Part shown: positions 15,601-26,600 of the stretch, piece by piece | Numbering within the stretch: the stretch's first letter is position 1 | Layout: every line of letters starts with the position of its first letter | Notes under the pieces: model-generated | Seen by the model: the letters and a program-made list of their open reading frames with translations, nothing else | What the model was told of the DNA's origin: nothing | Database searches by the model: none | Assembly (NCBI RefSeq): GCF_036669915.1 | Contig: NC_089317.1 | Span: forward strand, 9,647,311-9,711,310 | Reading direction: 5' to 3' | Length of the DNA stretch: 64,000 nt | From: Pocillopora verrucosa | Taxonomy: Eukaryota; Cnidaria; Anthozoa; Scleractinia; Pocilloporidae | Position numbers and translations under genes: made by a program

Positions 15601-18600
15601 TTTTCTCTATGCGCAAGGGTTTAGTGAAATTGACATCGCGTAATGATCGCGAACTTTAGAAATATCAGCTATAAATCGCCAAGAAATGACTAACTAAGCC
15701 TTGTCAGTTTTATTTACTTGTGTTAAGTCTAAGTCTAGCTTTTTTATAGGCTTGGTTAAACAAAAAAACGTTACAAACAGCTACCTCGAAGCAGCAGGAG
15801 ATTGAAATTGTGTGCTTGAGCATTAAATATTATGGTGATATATGAAGTGATTAAACACCTACATTCCCTCTTTGTTGTGATCAATGAGAACGAACCATCG
15901 TTGATAATCGACTTAAAACTGAATCCCTTCTTATGCAACGATGAGTAGATCTAAATGGGTCCTTGAGGGGCAATGCACAACTGAATAAATAAACGTCCAC
16001 ATTTTCTGCCGGAGCTCCCGTGACCTTGCTTTTCATGACCGGCAAGATCCTTCATGGAGTTCGAGGAGAAAAGTGGCAGCTCGAAAAACTTTGGATTTTT
16101 CTCGACAAATTATCTCTTGGCCGAGGGATTTCCTTTTGTTTTTCATTGCTTATTTCATCCTCCCAAAGAGCAACAACTCGGTAAAACAATTTCCATCTCC
16201 GCTGACGACGACTCCTCTCCTTTGAGGAGGTATATTTTGAGACATCGTAATCTGTTTATTTGATACGTTAACAAGTATGAAAACAGGCTGTACATACAAT
16301 AATACAACTGAAAAGACTTAAGTGGGTTATATCCGTCCGATTTGAGTTTAATTTTGTATCATGTCGAGACCATAACGCGATGACGATTCCACAATTATAT
16401 TACAGATCGTACGCAAGGAGAGCAGTTAATCGGTATACTTTAGAACATATTTAGTGGTAATGCTGACAAAAATTGCTCTTCCCCCGTATCAACATTATCT
16501 TAATCCATTTATGATAAAACTGCAGCGAAAAAGCGTTAATCTCTCTCAAAATCGTTTAGCCGGCAAGTCATTCAATCATGGTTAAATTCCATAGCTCCTC
16601 CGCATATATCACCGTTTGCGAAATAATCAACTGTTATCTTTTATAAATTTCCGAAAAAAAATGGTTTGAAACTTAACAATCTTTCAGACGAAGCTACTGA
16701 TTCAGAGAAGAAGGATTTGCTGTCTGAACTAGAGTTGATGAAACAACTCAAACCTCATCCGTACGTCGTCACACTTCTGGGGTGCGTCACGAAATCAGGT
16801 AAATTGAGAGTAGTTTAACATTTGGTTGGTTTGGATAGTTGTAAGAGTTTCTCACGTGCATATCAAGAGTATTTCTCTGTATCGACCTTTTTTTTCTCAA
16901 ATTATGATAAACTTAGAATTATTATTCTTGAAAAGCGACATTAAAGTTGAAAATGGAAGGAGATTAACAAGTTGCTTTCAACATATTTTTCTCTTCTGAG
17001 GACCGTTGTTGGTGTTAATTGAATACGCTCCCTTTGGCAATCTGCTCGGTTACTTGAGGAGGAGCCGTGGATTGAATGACACTTATTACAAAGACCCGGA
17101 TATCAAACCACAGGCAAATCTGATGTCTGAACAGCTGATGAAGTTTGCTTGGCAAATCGCTGATGGAATGAGTTACTTGTCATCGAAATCTGTAAGTAAC
17201 CAACTCATTGCTAAATTTTTCATGGTGTCACAATCGGCAAAGGCCTCCACTTTCCGATTATTCATTTCAGCTGGCTTTCATTCGGGCTCTCGATTTGCAT
17301 ATTTTGTTTACATCCCTTCTTGCACTGGGGAGGGGATGGTAATATTTTTGGCAAATTTCGTCAAACGTTGGGAATAAGAGTCTTTCTCATACGGCCCACA
17401 ATAGAATAGCCGCGAGAGAACCCGAGCTGGAGAAATCGAAGTAAATATTTTCATTACTCCCTAGCTTGCTTTGCCCACTTTTCCTGGTTTTTCCCGTTAA
17501 TTTTTGGATTTTGCTTAATCCACTGTAAATTCGTTTGCCTCACTATAGCTTATTACCTGCTCAACGATAAGGCGCAGTTTGCTTGGAGGACTGCGGTAAC
17601 GCAGAGGCAGGCAGTTCAGTAAAGCAAACACCGTCAGTTTTGTGTTGTGTTTAAAGGCTTGCGCTCGCCTATCCCAACAAAAACTGTGGGAACTTTTGTT
17701 ATTTTTATAGTATGTACTTTATAGGTTTTATGGTGCTATATCACTGGATCCATCTTGCTATGAAGTTGATATTTTTTAATTAGTCCACGCTAATCGTCTA
17801 TGCGGGTCGAAGTCATATAGACATGGTTTCTTCCTAGATTATTCACCGAGACCTTGCGGCCCGAAATGTGTTGATGGGTGAAAAAGAAACGTGTAAATTG
17901 ACAGGCTTAGGTATGGCCAGAGATGTGCAACAGGAAAGGATTTACGAAAGAAAAACAAAGGTACTAAACCATTCTCCTTGACAATGCAAAGTGATGAAGA
18001 AGGCTGTGCAGATATTACTTTATAGATTCCCAAAGGTGAATAACTTGGTTATCCAATTGCTCTGCTATTCTAATTTAGGACTGTCTTGTAAACTTAGATA
18101 TCAGAATCGAAGTTAATGTCCTAATTTTTAATGTTGCAACATAACTAAAAGCCTTTTATTCAGGTTTTAAGCCAGTTCGTTGTGACGTTAATTTAGGGGC
18201 CTCTTCCAGTAAAATGGACTGCCATTGAAGCTCTTTTGTATGGAAAATATACTACGAAAAGTGATGTGTGAGTATACGCTTGAGTTATTTAGACCTAATG
18301 AAGACTTCTCAGGGTGAACTGTATTCCTTTGGCGGGAGTAAATTTATGAATGCGAGTAGTGGGGAGGGGTGGTCAGTGACGTTGAACCAAAGTCATCTTA
18401 TGGGGGAGAGTAATCACGTGAGACCACGAGGATCTAGTTTGTCCTTACTTCCTGCATCATCCATGCTGTGAATTTTGTAATACTTGTAAATAGTTCGCTA
18501 GGCCGAAATTTTCAAAGATTTTCCATTGAAAGCCTTAAATATCAAAATTTTGCGATTTTTCTGAACAGGTGGAGCTATGGGGTTCTTCTCTATGAGATTT

Positions 18601-20019
18601 TTACAATAGGTGAGTCATCTGGGTGGTCAAAGACCAAGTCATTAATGAAGCCGCCAAGTTTCATTTTAAAGCTGCGTTAACTCTTGGAATAACAATGGCT
18701 GGCATTTCATGTGCAATTTTTTAAGGTTTGGGTGAGTTTGCCTGAAGTTCTTACCTTAAGGAAATTAAAGCAAAGAATATTTACATACTTCTATGTTGTG
18801 ACCAGTCTGTAGCTTGTACGGGTTGGTCGTTTCCATGAAATAAAAAAAATAATAAACAGTTCAGTATGATTATGGATGTGGTGTGTATGGCTCTATTTCA
18901 ACCAAGAAAGATCCAAAAAGGAATACGCTTGGGTATGTGTTAGTTTGCTTTTAGTAACAGCAAACGGTCTCTTTCAGGTGGTACACCGTATCCAAAGGTG
19001 GATGGCACGAAAATTATCAAGTCACTACAAGAGGGATACAGAATGCCTAAACCACAGCACGTGGATGATGATTTGTATGAGACTCTTATATTGCTGTGAT
19101 TTCATGACGCCAGTTATGTTGTGGTGTTCTGCTGCGCGCATGATCTCGTTTTTGATTTTGAACCTATTTTATTTCTGCAAGCACCTCTGAGATTCAACTA
19201 TAAAAAATAAACTTGAAAAGTGTACAGAATATTCCTTTACTTGAATATTGCACAGATTTTTCTTCCTCCTGTCGGTACATTTTAGAATGCGCTTTACAGA
19301 TTAAAGTCTACTCAAACTGAAGACTTTCAGAGTCAGTTCTCCCTATACCAAGATATCAATGAGATATACGAGACTGATTGCATTCATTGCATTCATGATT
19401 GCACTCTCGATGATTTAGATTCGCAATTATGACAAAGTGCTGGGAGGACGATCCCGAAAAGAGACCAACTTTCCAAAGTTTGAAGAACGAACTCAAAGAA
19501 ATGGAAAACCAACGCAAGGTATGATAGTGAAATCTACATTAGAACTACTTTATTTCAATGTTGGAAGCTTTGCCCTGGGGATCAGGTTTTTGGGGCCAGG
19601 TCAAAGAATGTAACATTTGAACAGATGCATATCATATAAGTATCAAGATCAATCTTCCAGATTTTTTTTATACTCTGGCAATGCCTTAAACTGATCTCAA
19701 TCCTGTACCTTTGGAGAGGCGGCTAACTCGCCATGTCATCTCTAGTAAATTGTGCATGTTAAAGCGAGAGGGCAAAGTTGAAATGTGTTGAACAAAGAAC
19801 CACGCTGCACCCATGAAGACGGAAATCAATCTAGTATTATTTGATCTAAACATCCACAATTTTCGCCGTTTGCTGATTGAAAATTGGTGTTTGTTCGTAG
19901 TTTTAGAGTATTTTTAGTTTGAATTAGATATCGGCTGTTATTGTACTTTACAGAGGCTGCTGAACTTGGAAACTTACGACAACCGACTCTACGAAAGCGT
20001 CAAGGATTTAGAAGCATAG
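575..20019 (+). CDS. RTK1: receptor tyrosine kinase, 7 Ig + 2 FN3 + TM + kinase (probable pseudokinase)
   Basis: Twenty-three exons join in frame to 3981 nt (1326 aa): 575-638, 4420-4737, 5084-5356, 6806-7099, 8199-8507, 9644-9925, 10509-10757, 11251-11547, 12110-12412, 12527-12556, 12854-13114, 13503-13655, 14253-14271, 14608-14644, 14845-15136, 16688-16798, 17001-17191, 17838-17960, 18197-18267, 18569-18609, 18978-19074, 19419-19518, 19954-20019. All use GT-AG sites and the ectodomain exons are all phase 1-1. The protein should bind a ligand outside the cell and signal through the cytoplasmic kinase, as FGFR/VEGFR-type receptors do. The VAVK lysine (about 1057) and HRDLAARN (from 1164) are present, but the DFG position (1184-1186) is GLG, so catalysis is doubtful. 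The family is RTK by motif; the subfamily is not resolved. AATAAA lies at 20229. Confidence 0.85.
639..4419 (+). other. RTK1 intron 1
   Basis: This is a 3.8 kb intron with no convincing exon. It holds an imperfect duplication of about 50 bp near 1145-1290, a GTAGCG/GTA microsatellite at 3773-3820, and a partial copy of the CACTCCC-type MITE ending near 4217. Otherwise nothing was recognised. Confidence 0.45.
3773..3820 (+). repeat. Microsatellite (GTAGCG)n then (GTA)n
   Basis: About four GTAGCG units followed by GTA units, in RTK1 intron 1. Confidence 0.8.
4420..11547 (+). CDS. RTK1 Ig-domain block (seven one-exon Ig domains)
   Basis: Exons 4420-4737, 5084-5356, 6806-7099, 8199-8507, 9644-9925, 10509-10757 and 11251-11547 each encode one Ig domain of 83-106 aa with phase-1 borders. 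Ig2 to Ig7 show the usual early Cys, a Trp (often WYKDD or WFKDG type) and a late Cys in a DxGxYxC context, for example DAGTYRC in Ig2 and DAGWYSC in Ig5. Ig1 lacks the first Cys: the site reads LKWNF. Ig5 has an extra close Cys pair (SCSAC), and Ig6 has a similar pair (CLGEQC). Introns between them carry MITE and SINE copies. Confidence 0.85.
6209..6416 (+). mobile_element. MITE copy, CACTCCC family
   Basis: About 208 bp with inverted ends of the type acccttcaactccca and ggagttaaaggggtaa. It lies in the RTK1 intron between Ig2 and Ig3. The same body recurs at 10024-10237 (inverted), 36914-37122, and in part at about 4110-4217 and 63836-63892. Confidence 0.65.
9085..9430 (+). repeat. tRNA-derived SINE copy
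   Basis: It contains a degenerate B-box-like ggcttgagcctg, then gtgggtcac, gttcttagacagg and acactttactc, and a part resembling acccaagagtataatgggta. This core resembles a SINE family common in cnidarian genomes, recalled rather than searched. It sits in the RTK1 intron before Ig5. Confidence 0.45.
10024..10237 (-). mobile_element. MITE copy, CACTCCC family (inverted)
   Basis: Ends tttttactcccatgagtgat and gagttaaagggttga; the body is the reverse complement of the 6209 copy. It lies in the RTK1 intron before Ig6. Confidence 0.65.
12110..13114 (+). CDS. RTK1 fibronectin type III pair
   Basis: Exons 12110-12412 (101 aa) and 12854-13114 (87 aa) each encode an FN3 domain. The first shows VSWTP and a Y-E-F-S-V-Q-A-S-N strand; the second shows VEWTI and SSYRFRV. 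A 30-nt micro-exon (12527-12556) encodes a Pro/Ser linker between them and keeps phase 1. They sit between the Ig domains and the membrane. Confidence 0.8.
13503..13655 (+). CDS. RTK1 transmembrane exon
   Basis: The 51-codon exon reads a Pro/Gly/Asp-rich stalk, then a hydrophobic stretch of about 25 residues starting at GWMIAVIVSL, then basic KLRKNEHR. It is a typical type I membrane anchor with a stop-transfer sequence. Two micro-exons (14253-14271, 14608-14644) continue the juxtamembrane segment and change phase from 1 to 2 to 0. Confidence 0.85.
14845..20019 (+). CDS. RTK1 juxtamembrane and tyrosine kinase domain, DFG changed to GLG
   Basis: Exons from 14845 encode a Tyr-rich juxtamembrane region (HYMEL, EQYSEYASL) and then the kinase. 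Seen motifs are GKGAFGQV (P-loop), VAVKMLK, SELELM (helix C Glu), HRDLAARN at 17844, GLG at 17904-17912 in place of DFG, LPVKWTAIEA, SDVWSYGVLLYE and CWEDDPEKRPTF. The Mg-binding Asp of DFG is lost (ggc for gac) and Phe is Leu (tta). The tail holds YDN, a GRB2-SH2-type YxN motif. The intron pattern is identical to RTK3 (exons of 191, 123, 71, 41, 97, 100 and 66 nt). Confidence 0.85.
15351..16576 (+). mobile_element. 1.2 kb TIR element, copy A (right end deleted)
   Basis: Begins gggttgccagtaatcggatc and runs parallel to copy B at 32681-33900 over its length. Near 16550 it jumps to a short ggcaagtcattcaa remnant of the right end, so most of the right TIR is lost. It sits in the RTK1 intron between exons 14845-15136 and 16688-16798. 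No transposase. Confidence 0.6.
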
Positions 20020-20228
20020 TCGAGCAGGATATAGAACTTCTCCTAAAATGAAAAATTAACCAGATCTTGCAGCCTTGCGTCCTACAGAGGCCTTGGAGAG
20101 ATATTGCTGCAGAGGACTTCAATTACATTTTTAGCGAAGACGTGGAATTAAATAGAATTAATTAGTTAGGCAGAATTTCTTAATGTGCAATGGTAAAAGA
20201 AACTTCCGTTATGAAAAAAAAAACCAAT

Positions 20229-20234
20229 AATAAA
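20229..20234 (+). terminator. Polyadenylation signal of RTK1
   Basis: AATAAA lies 210 bp after the RTK1 stop codon in an A-rich stretch. It is the first canonical hexamer downstream. Confidence 0.5.
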
Positions 20235-21931
20235 AGATAAATTGTGTCTAATCTTTATGTTAATTTTTTTTTAATTCCTCTTCTTTAGACCTCTCGAAGG
20301 TAATCTGATTAGGAGAATTACTAATGATAGGGGAGTCTTAAGCTGACTCGCTAGGATTGCGTTGTGCATCCCTATTGCACGCAGATAATTGAATGCACAA
20401 TAAATTAAAATGGGAGCTTTTATTCTGCCCAAACCTGTAACAAAGGTAAATTGCGAGGTTCCAGTAAACGAACATGCTGGTCCGCCTTTTTGAGTGTACG
20501 ATAAATTGGCAAAAACTTTGATAGCAGAGGTTTTACCCTTCACGTTTTATTAAATTGAAAGTATCAGTTGCCGAGGAGGAGTAGAACACGGTCCATTTTT
20601 CTAAAAACATCGATGCAATATCGGACAGTTTGAAATCAATTTAATAAAGGATTGTTCAGTTATATTCGGAATTCTTATTTTAACTGTACTTCAAATGATT
20701 CTTTTATGGTCTTTCCACGATCAGAAGTCGTTCTTTCACATGTATACTTTACACTTTTTGCACCTTTAAGAACACTTGGATCTGCAAAGGGAAATAAAAA
20801 AAAATTAATCATCATTCTTTCTACTTCCCTCCCAACTAAGGCGATAAGTTTTTTTTCTTGTCCGTAGAGGTCGTTCTGAAATATCTAAATCATGAGTTGA
20901 GTTATGATCTTTTAACATTTGTAACGAAATTTGTTACAAAAATCAGATTTTTGACTTGGGATCAAACAGAAAAGAAAATACCTCTTGGAATTCTCTTTGT
21001 TAACTCTCTTAGAATTACAACTCTCTTAGAGCCATACTGACCAATTTGAATTGCTACCACCAGTTCTTCTAATGTTTGCTGTTAAACACCAATTAGAATC
21101 AACGTGTTTTTGTTATGGCTTCCAGAACTGGTGCGGAGTAAAACCAAAGTTTGCAATGGCTCAGTGGAGATCAACACAATTGGTTGAGAAGAACCTCAGC
21201 TAAGACTGCGAACCAGTAAAAGAGTAACTTTTCAAATTAATATCCACGTAGATGTGTAAGTGGCAATTTGCACGGGCCTATAATGACGTGTATAAACCAG
21301 TACCCTCCAATTTTGATATCTCTAAGATTTTTTGGCAAGCTGGTTACAGTAAGTGTTTGTCGTCGGAGATTGATAATTATTCTAGGACTTAATGACGATT
21401 TTAGCCTTGAATTCCGTTCCGATTACATTTTGGGTTCTAAACAGGTATTGGCTTGGCTTACACCCATAATTAGGGACTGGAAAATTTTGCTCTCGTCTGA
21501 TTTGCACAAGTACTTTTGTATTTGCTTTCTTAAGCTCGTTGCATGAGCATTTTTTGATACAACAGTCAACTTATTATAGGTCTCATCACCTTCAAGTCCA
21601 TGACTCATCCTACGTATTTTACTGAGAAATTTTACTTAAAGGACGTTAATGGCTATCACAAGCTCATTTATAGCGTAGTTGTAAAAAGTCAAACCTTAAT
21701 ATGAAGGGTTCACGACGGCTAATGTATTGATAACACTTGTCATAATTTGCGATTTTCGTTTTCATACGTACCTATCGTCTGCAGGATTCCCTTGTTTCCT
21801 ATAAGTACAACAAAGATGATTTTAACGATTTTAATTTTTTTCTACGTTACCCACTAAAATACGTGAATACCAAATAGTCTATTAATAAAAGTATTTTGAT
21901 CGTAGAAAAAGATAAAACAGGTGAGAGTTGC

Positions 21932-22204
21932 TATCTGCAGGTTAATTCCATTGCGATGACAACAGATTTTGAAAACGAGGGTCCTCCCTCAGTTTACAGG
22001 GAAACAAAAAATTCAATTCCAATTTGTCTCACTCGTGGCTTAGACAGTAAGAGCACCTATTTGGGTTATGAGAGGGACGATGTCAATTTAAGTAAATGTA
22101 AATCTCTGGAGATCAATTCGTCGCTTGTTGATGTTATTGCCAAGAAGACCTACGGCGCTAAGCACACGACGATTTTTATAAATAGAAACAAATTAATAGA
22201 ATAA
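21932..22204 (+). CDS. Orphan open frame, possible terminal exon
   Basis: The frame follows a plausible acceptor (ctatctgcag) and ends at TAA. About 90 codons contain mixed charged residues (DFENEG, YERDDVNL, KSLEIN). No domain is recognised and no upstream exon was found. It may be a chance frame; it is recorded because its composition is more protein-like than the surrounding AT-rich sequence. Confidence 0.2.
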   Translation, partial: YLQVNSIAMTTDFENEGPPSVYRETKNSIPICLTRGLDSKSTYLGYERDDVNLSKCKSLEINSSLVDVIAKKTYGAKHTTIFINRNKLIE

Positions 22205-22289
22205 GAAAGATGATTAGTTTTGAGCTCGCTAAAGAAATAGAGAAATTTTTTTTTCGTTTTTCCACGAGCGCGGGAACAAAAAATCGAGG

Positions 22290-22357
22290 TCTCCGCGTGG
22301 AATCGAACCTTAGAATTTCGTATTCTGAGCTCCGATGCTCTACCACTGATTCACAGA
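22290..22357 (-). repeat. tRNA-derived SINE or tRNA pseudogene
   Basis: The minus strand reads a B-box identical to consensus (ggttcgattcc, 22299-22309) and an A-box-like segment (agtggtagagc). The acceptor stem pairs only partly and the anticodon loop lacks the usual T at position 33. It looks like the head of a tRNA-derived SINE rather than a working tRNA. Confidence 0.5.
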
Positions 22358-22776
22358 TACACTAGCTATGATGAGGAAGGCGGTTTATTACGAAGTTCAT
22401 ATATGACACGCGTCCTGCAGATTTTTCCCTTTGTCCCCCCCCCCCCCCCGCGTTGTGACAAGACGAAAGAAATATTTTTCTACAAACAAATCAGTTCCTT
22501 TTGAAAGAAATGTCAAGTTAAGCAAAGGGGTAATTAACCTAGCTACTTACCAAAACCTTTTACCCCATTAACACGTTAATATTAACTTCTTAAAAAATAT
22601 TACCACTTTTCCCCCTTTTTTTCTATGGATATTTCTTTCTCAGTATTCAACTACACTGTCGAGTTTTCCTTCGAGGGCGAAAGCAAGGTGGATTTTAGTT
22701 AAGGGGGTGAAACAAGGTCCGAATATGCCAGCGGTTGTTGAAATACACTCATTTAATGTACATCTTCGATCCTTAC

Positions 22777-23625
22777 CACAAATCTGTAGACTTTTCTCAT
22801 TTCCATTCGATGGTTCATGTCTTGTATCTGGTTATGAATAGAAGAATAAGATAATTAAAATTATTTTGTTACTTCTTTCCTAGCATTCTTCATCAACGTT
22901 TGGCCCGCGCTAAATCACTTTTGAAAAAAACACTCGCTTTATTTTTATTGGACAAAGCCCTAGATAGAAAAACACTTTTTTTGACAACAATCCTAACCTT
23001 CGCTGTTCCTTGGTAACTACTTCTTTGTTTTTTCGAAAATTATGTTGTTTCGCTTCGTTTTTTCCCTCGACGAATGTTTATTTCTTTTTGCGTTTAAAAA
23101 AAAATCAGAAATGTAAAGTGATAATGAGCCCGTACACCAAACCCTCTGAACCTACAACCAGGTTATAATCCTTTTAAAAACATTCACTTTTTTGCCGATT
23201 TCTTTTCAATATAAACATTCTCGTACTACACTTTTATAAATGCGGGCGAGGAGGGGGGGGGGGGGCCAAATACTAACAAAATGTTTGTCTTCAATACATA
23301 CCGCGGATCTGTAGACTTTTTTCATTTCCATTCGGGTGTTCAGCTACCACTTCTTTAACTTCTGGTTACAAATAGAAGAATTTGACGTTAGACTCGTCAA
23401 CGTTAATTTAGCTCTAGTTCTTGATCACTGTTGAAAAATCACTCGCTCTTTTTTTTCATCAGACAAAGTCCTGGTTAGTGTAAAGAGAAAGAGGAAAACT
23501 TCTGGACGACTTGCAAATAGAAACTTGATATACTTGGTAACTCAAGCTGAAAAAATGATAAAACTTGTAGTGCAAAGAAATTGCTACTTCACCATTAGAT
23601 GGATCTGAAGTACTTGGTCGATGGC
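22777..23625 (-). CDS. Gene 2 cytoplasmic mini-exons (tandem repeat)
   Basis: Two small exons, 23361-23302 (60 nt) and 22827-22777 (51 nt), each have good acceptors and donors, are phase 1-1, and share the block NGNEKSLQI. A third relative at 23625 down to about 23560 reads DPSNGEVAISL but has no clear donor. They look like tandem duplicates giving a repeat-built short tail. The function is unknown; no Tyr-based SH2 motif is conserved. Confidence 0.45.
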
Positions 23626-26600
23626 CTGAAAGCAAAGTTAAATGTGAAAATAATATTTCGTTCGTTTTTTTACCCTCCAAATATTTTACTGCCTTTTCTC
23701 TGAAAGAACACAGAGGAAGACCAAAATTTACCCTCTACGTATTTTTCGGTCAATGGGGGTATTGGAATAAAAGATATTGTCCATTTTTAGTTTGTTTATT
23801 CTCTCTTAACCCATTGAGGAATTCATTAACGGAGAAAATTGAACAGCTCTTGGACTCTGGGAATGGGAGCATCACTAAATTTGGATTCTATTTTGCTCTG
23901 CTGAATAAAAAGCGAGAAAGGAATCCAACTTTTCTATCATTTTTCAATTTTTTTTCCCATGAAAATTAAGTAAATAGATTAACTCTTCGGGCGTATCAGT
24001 AAGTTCGCATACTTACGTCGTTTCCTTCGTCTCCAACAAAACCAGAATGTAAAAATACAGATCAAGATAAAAACCAAAGATCCTGTTAAAGAACCGACTA
24101 TAATCCATTTGGACCCTAACGAAATAAATATTTGTTGATGATTTGTAAATTTTATTCAAAAAATTATGTTCATTTTTTTTGAAGCAGAAACCTCCACGAA
24201 CTCACTCCAACCGCCTAAAGGAGGGTATTTAACAATTGTTCGCCTCAGGCTCGGTAAATATTCAGGTGCTTACTAATTCCGTTGTAAATATTCATTTCGC
24301 TCTTGGAACCATTCTGTTTTCATTGTCTTGATTACTCTTATCGAGATAAAGAGCTAGTTTCCACTCGCATTTGATAAGTTCATTTAATTTGATTCGGAAT
24401 TGAATTTTGTATCTAGTTCATCACTTCCTAGGTAACACTGACAATACTCGAGACAGCTATTTTGAAATTTAGCGCTCCTGCTACAGTCACCTCGCGCTAG
24501 GTGATTAACGCGAGATATGACGCAGTCCTCGACCAATCAGTGCTCGTGCATCTTTCTTATCACCACAGAAATTATACTAAAGATGTATATTCCTTTTCGT
24601 TGGTTAAAGAGTGGAAAGCTGCATCTGCGATACCTTTTTGTAATCATTGATAAAACCAGTTATCAATAAACTACCTTAAGAGTAAAAAATAACCGCTTTT
24701 GACTTTAAGATGGAACCAGAGCTTAAGTGGCATGGATCTAGTAATAAAGTCTACATTGTATGCATTACCATGTAAGTAGTGCCCATTTTCATTTCTGAAA
24801 AAACGTAAGCTTTCATCGGTTCGTTTTGATCCCGCAGCTCATATGTGAGGCAGAAATACAAAATTTCAATAACTGTCTCAGAAATTTTGCTAAGTGATTA
24901 AACTTTAGCATTGCAAATTTTCAACCGAATTCAGAGTGAATAGTACCTGCCAGAAGTGGGCTCTTCTTGTTACAATTAGATTACACCACAACTAAAATTG
25001 AGGGGGGAAAGGTTTATTTGCATTAAATAATCTATTCCGCAACGATATAGCTTAAATGCCCACAGGCAGCCCGAGCTCACGTCTCAACACCAAGTCACAC
25101 TACGCGTGACGTTTTCGTGAATTAATCGTTTGCTTTTTCTCGAGACCTGAGATTGGACCGCCTGTGAAATGCCCTGCTTGTGGGGTCCAGACCCGGCCAC
25201 TTTAGATAATAATAGTCAAATACCTGAAGAGGATACCCTCGGCGATCTTGTCGTTTGATGAATGTAATCTTGAAGTGCCGCTATCGACGATGGGTCTATA
25301 ATCAATTTTCCAAGTTTTCTGTCTCGTGCGGCGTGTTTCAAGACAGAAATGATCCTGTCAATATCCACTGCTTGCTCGAATCTTAAATTGAAAATTACAA
25401 CCACGCTGCCACTTCTGTTAAAAGAAAAAAAATTAGACACAAGATAAGAAAAATAAATATACGTAAAATCTATAGTAAAATCTATATCTTAGGGATTTTG
25501 GAAAAAGCTAAGAGTCACCCACTCGAAACGTACGACTTCAGTGCTGTTGTAGCTGTTATCATTTCTAAAGAGATCTTCAACCTAAAAAAAAATGAAAATA
25601 ATTTGTCAACACGGATTTGTAATCTTTTTAGGATCTTAAGGATATGTCATTCTTTAGCATGCCAATAAACTAAAAACTTACCGCTACAATAACCTGCTTT
25701 GAGAGGTTCTGGTATCTTCTGCTTTCTTTGTTTCTGAGACTTATGTCAAATTTCTCGTTGGTGATTGTCATCTTTGCATTAACCAAATTACTGGCTCTTT
25801 CTAAAGAGGAAAAACAAAGCTCTCAGTCCTCTCAGCAAATCAAAATATAGAAAGAGCAAAAAACAACAAAAAAAACAAAAAAAAATTAAGGAGGAATTAA
25901 AGGCAGTAGTGTTGTTTTGGCAACCTTCTAAATACAAAAAAAAAATAGTCGCAACTTGTATATAAATAATTGAACCTTTTCCAGAGTCACATTAGAAAAA
26001 ACAAACGCAAAATTGTGAAATCTAGGATCCGGCAAAGAAATGGAATTTTAAAAATTAATGAAACCATTTTGGACAATGCTTAAAAAAAGACTTTTGAATA
26101 GAAATCTCTCAGTCAAAAGTTATCATAACCATTCTCTGTGCCTGAAGTACATGTTTAAGTAGAAATATTCTCATCAATATTTGCCTACTTAGAAAAAGTA
26201 AAAGTTGAGCTGTCAATTTTTTTAGACTAGAAAAGAAATAAGAGGAACTTTAGTAAGAAGCAACAGAATTGTTTTCGATGCTATATTTCTGTTTCAAGAC
26301 ACTCGGTAAAAAAAAAATTTAAAAAAATAAATAAAAAAAAAACACTTTAAACTGCGGCAAAATTAAATGTCATAAGAGAGCAGATCTACTTACCCGCAAC
26401 ATCAAGATATGTACGGGCAGTGGCTGGAGAGCCAATTCCATTTTTTGCCGTGCATTTATACCATCCTTGGTCGCCGAGTCTCGCGGAATCAAAATAAAGT
26501 TCACTTCTACGTCCGACATTTTTTTCGTGATTCCAAGATATAGTCGGTACTGGATTTCCAATCGTACGACAGTAGAGGGATACCTTTTTACCCACCTGAA

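Larger units (their letters stand above)
20235..22776. other. Intergenic region between convergent RTK1 and gene 2
   Basis: No kinase motifs (HRD, DFG, APE-like) were seen on either strand, so gene 2 does not continue into a kinase here. The stretch holds one orphan open frame (about 21932-22204), a tRNA-like SINE remnant (22290-22357) and a C run near 22435-22450. Confidence 0.4.

Noticed and set aside
20271..20543. 90-codon minus-strand frame as a gene 2 kinase remnant
   Set aside because: No kinase motif and no splice link to gene 2.
22290..22357. Functional tRNA gene
   Set aside because: The boxes are present but the acceptor stem and anticodon loop are poor; SINE or pseudogene fits better.
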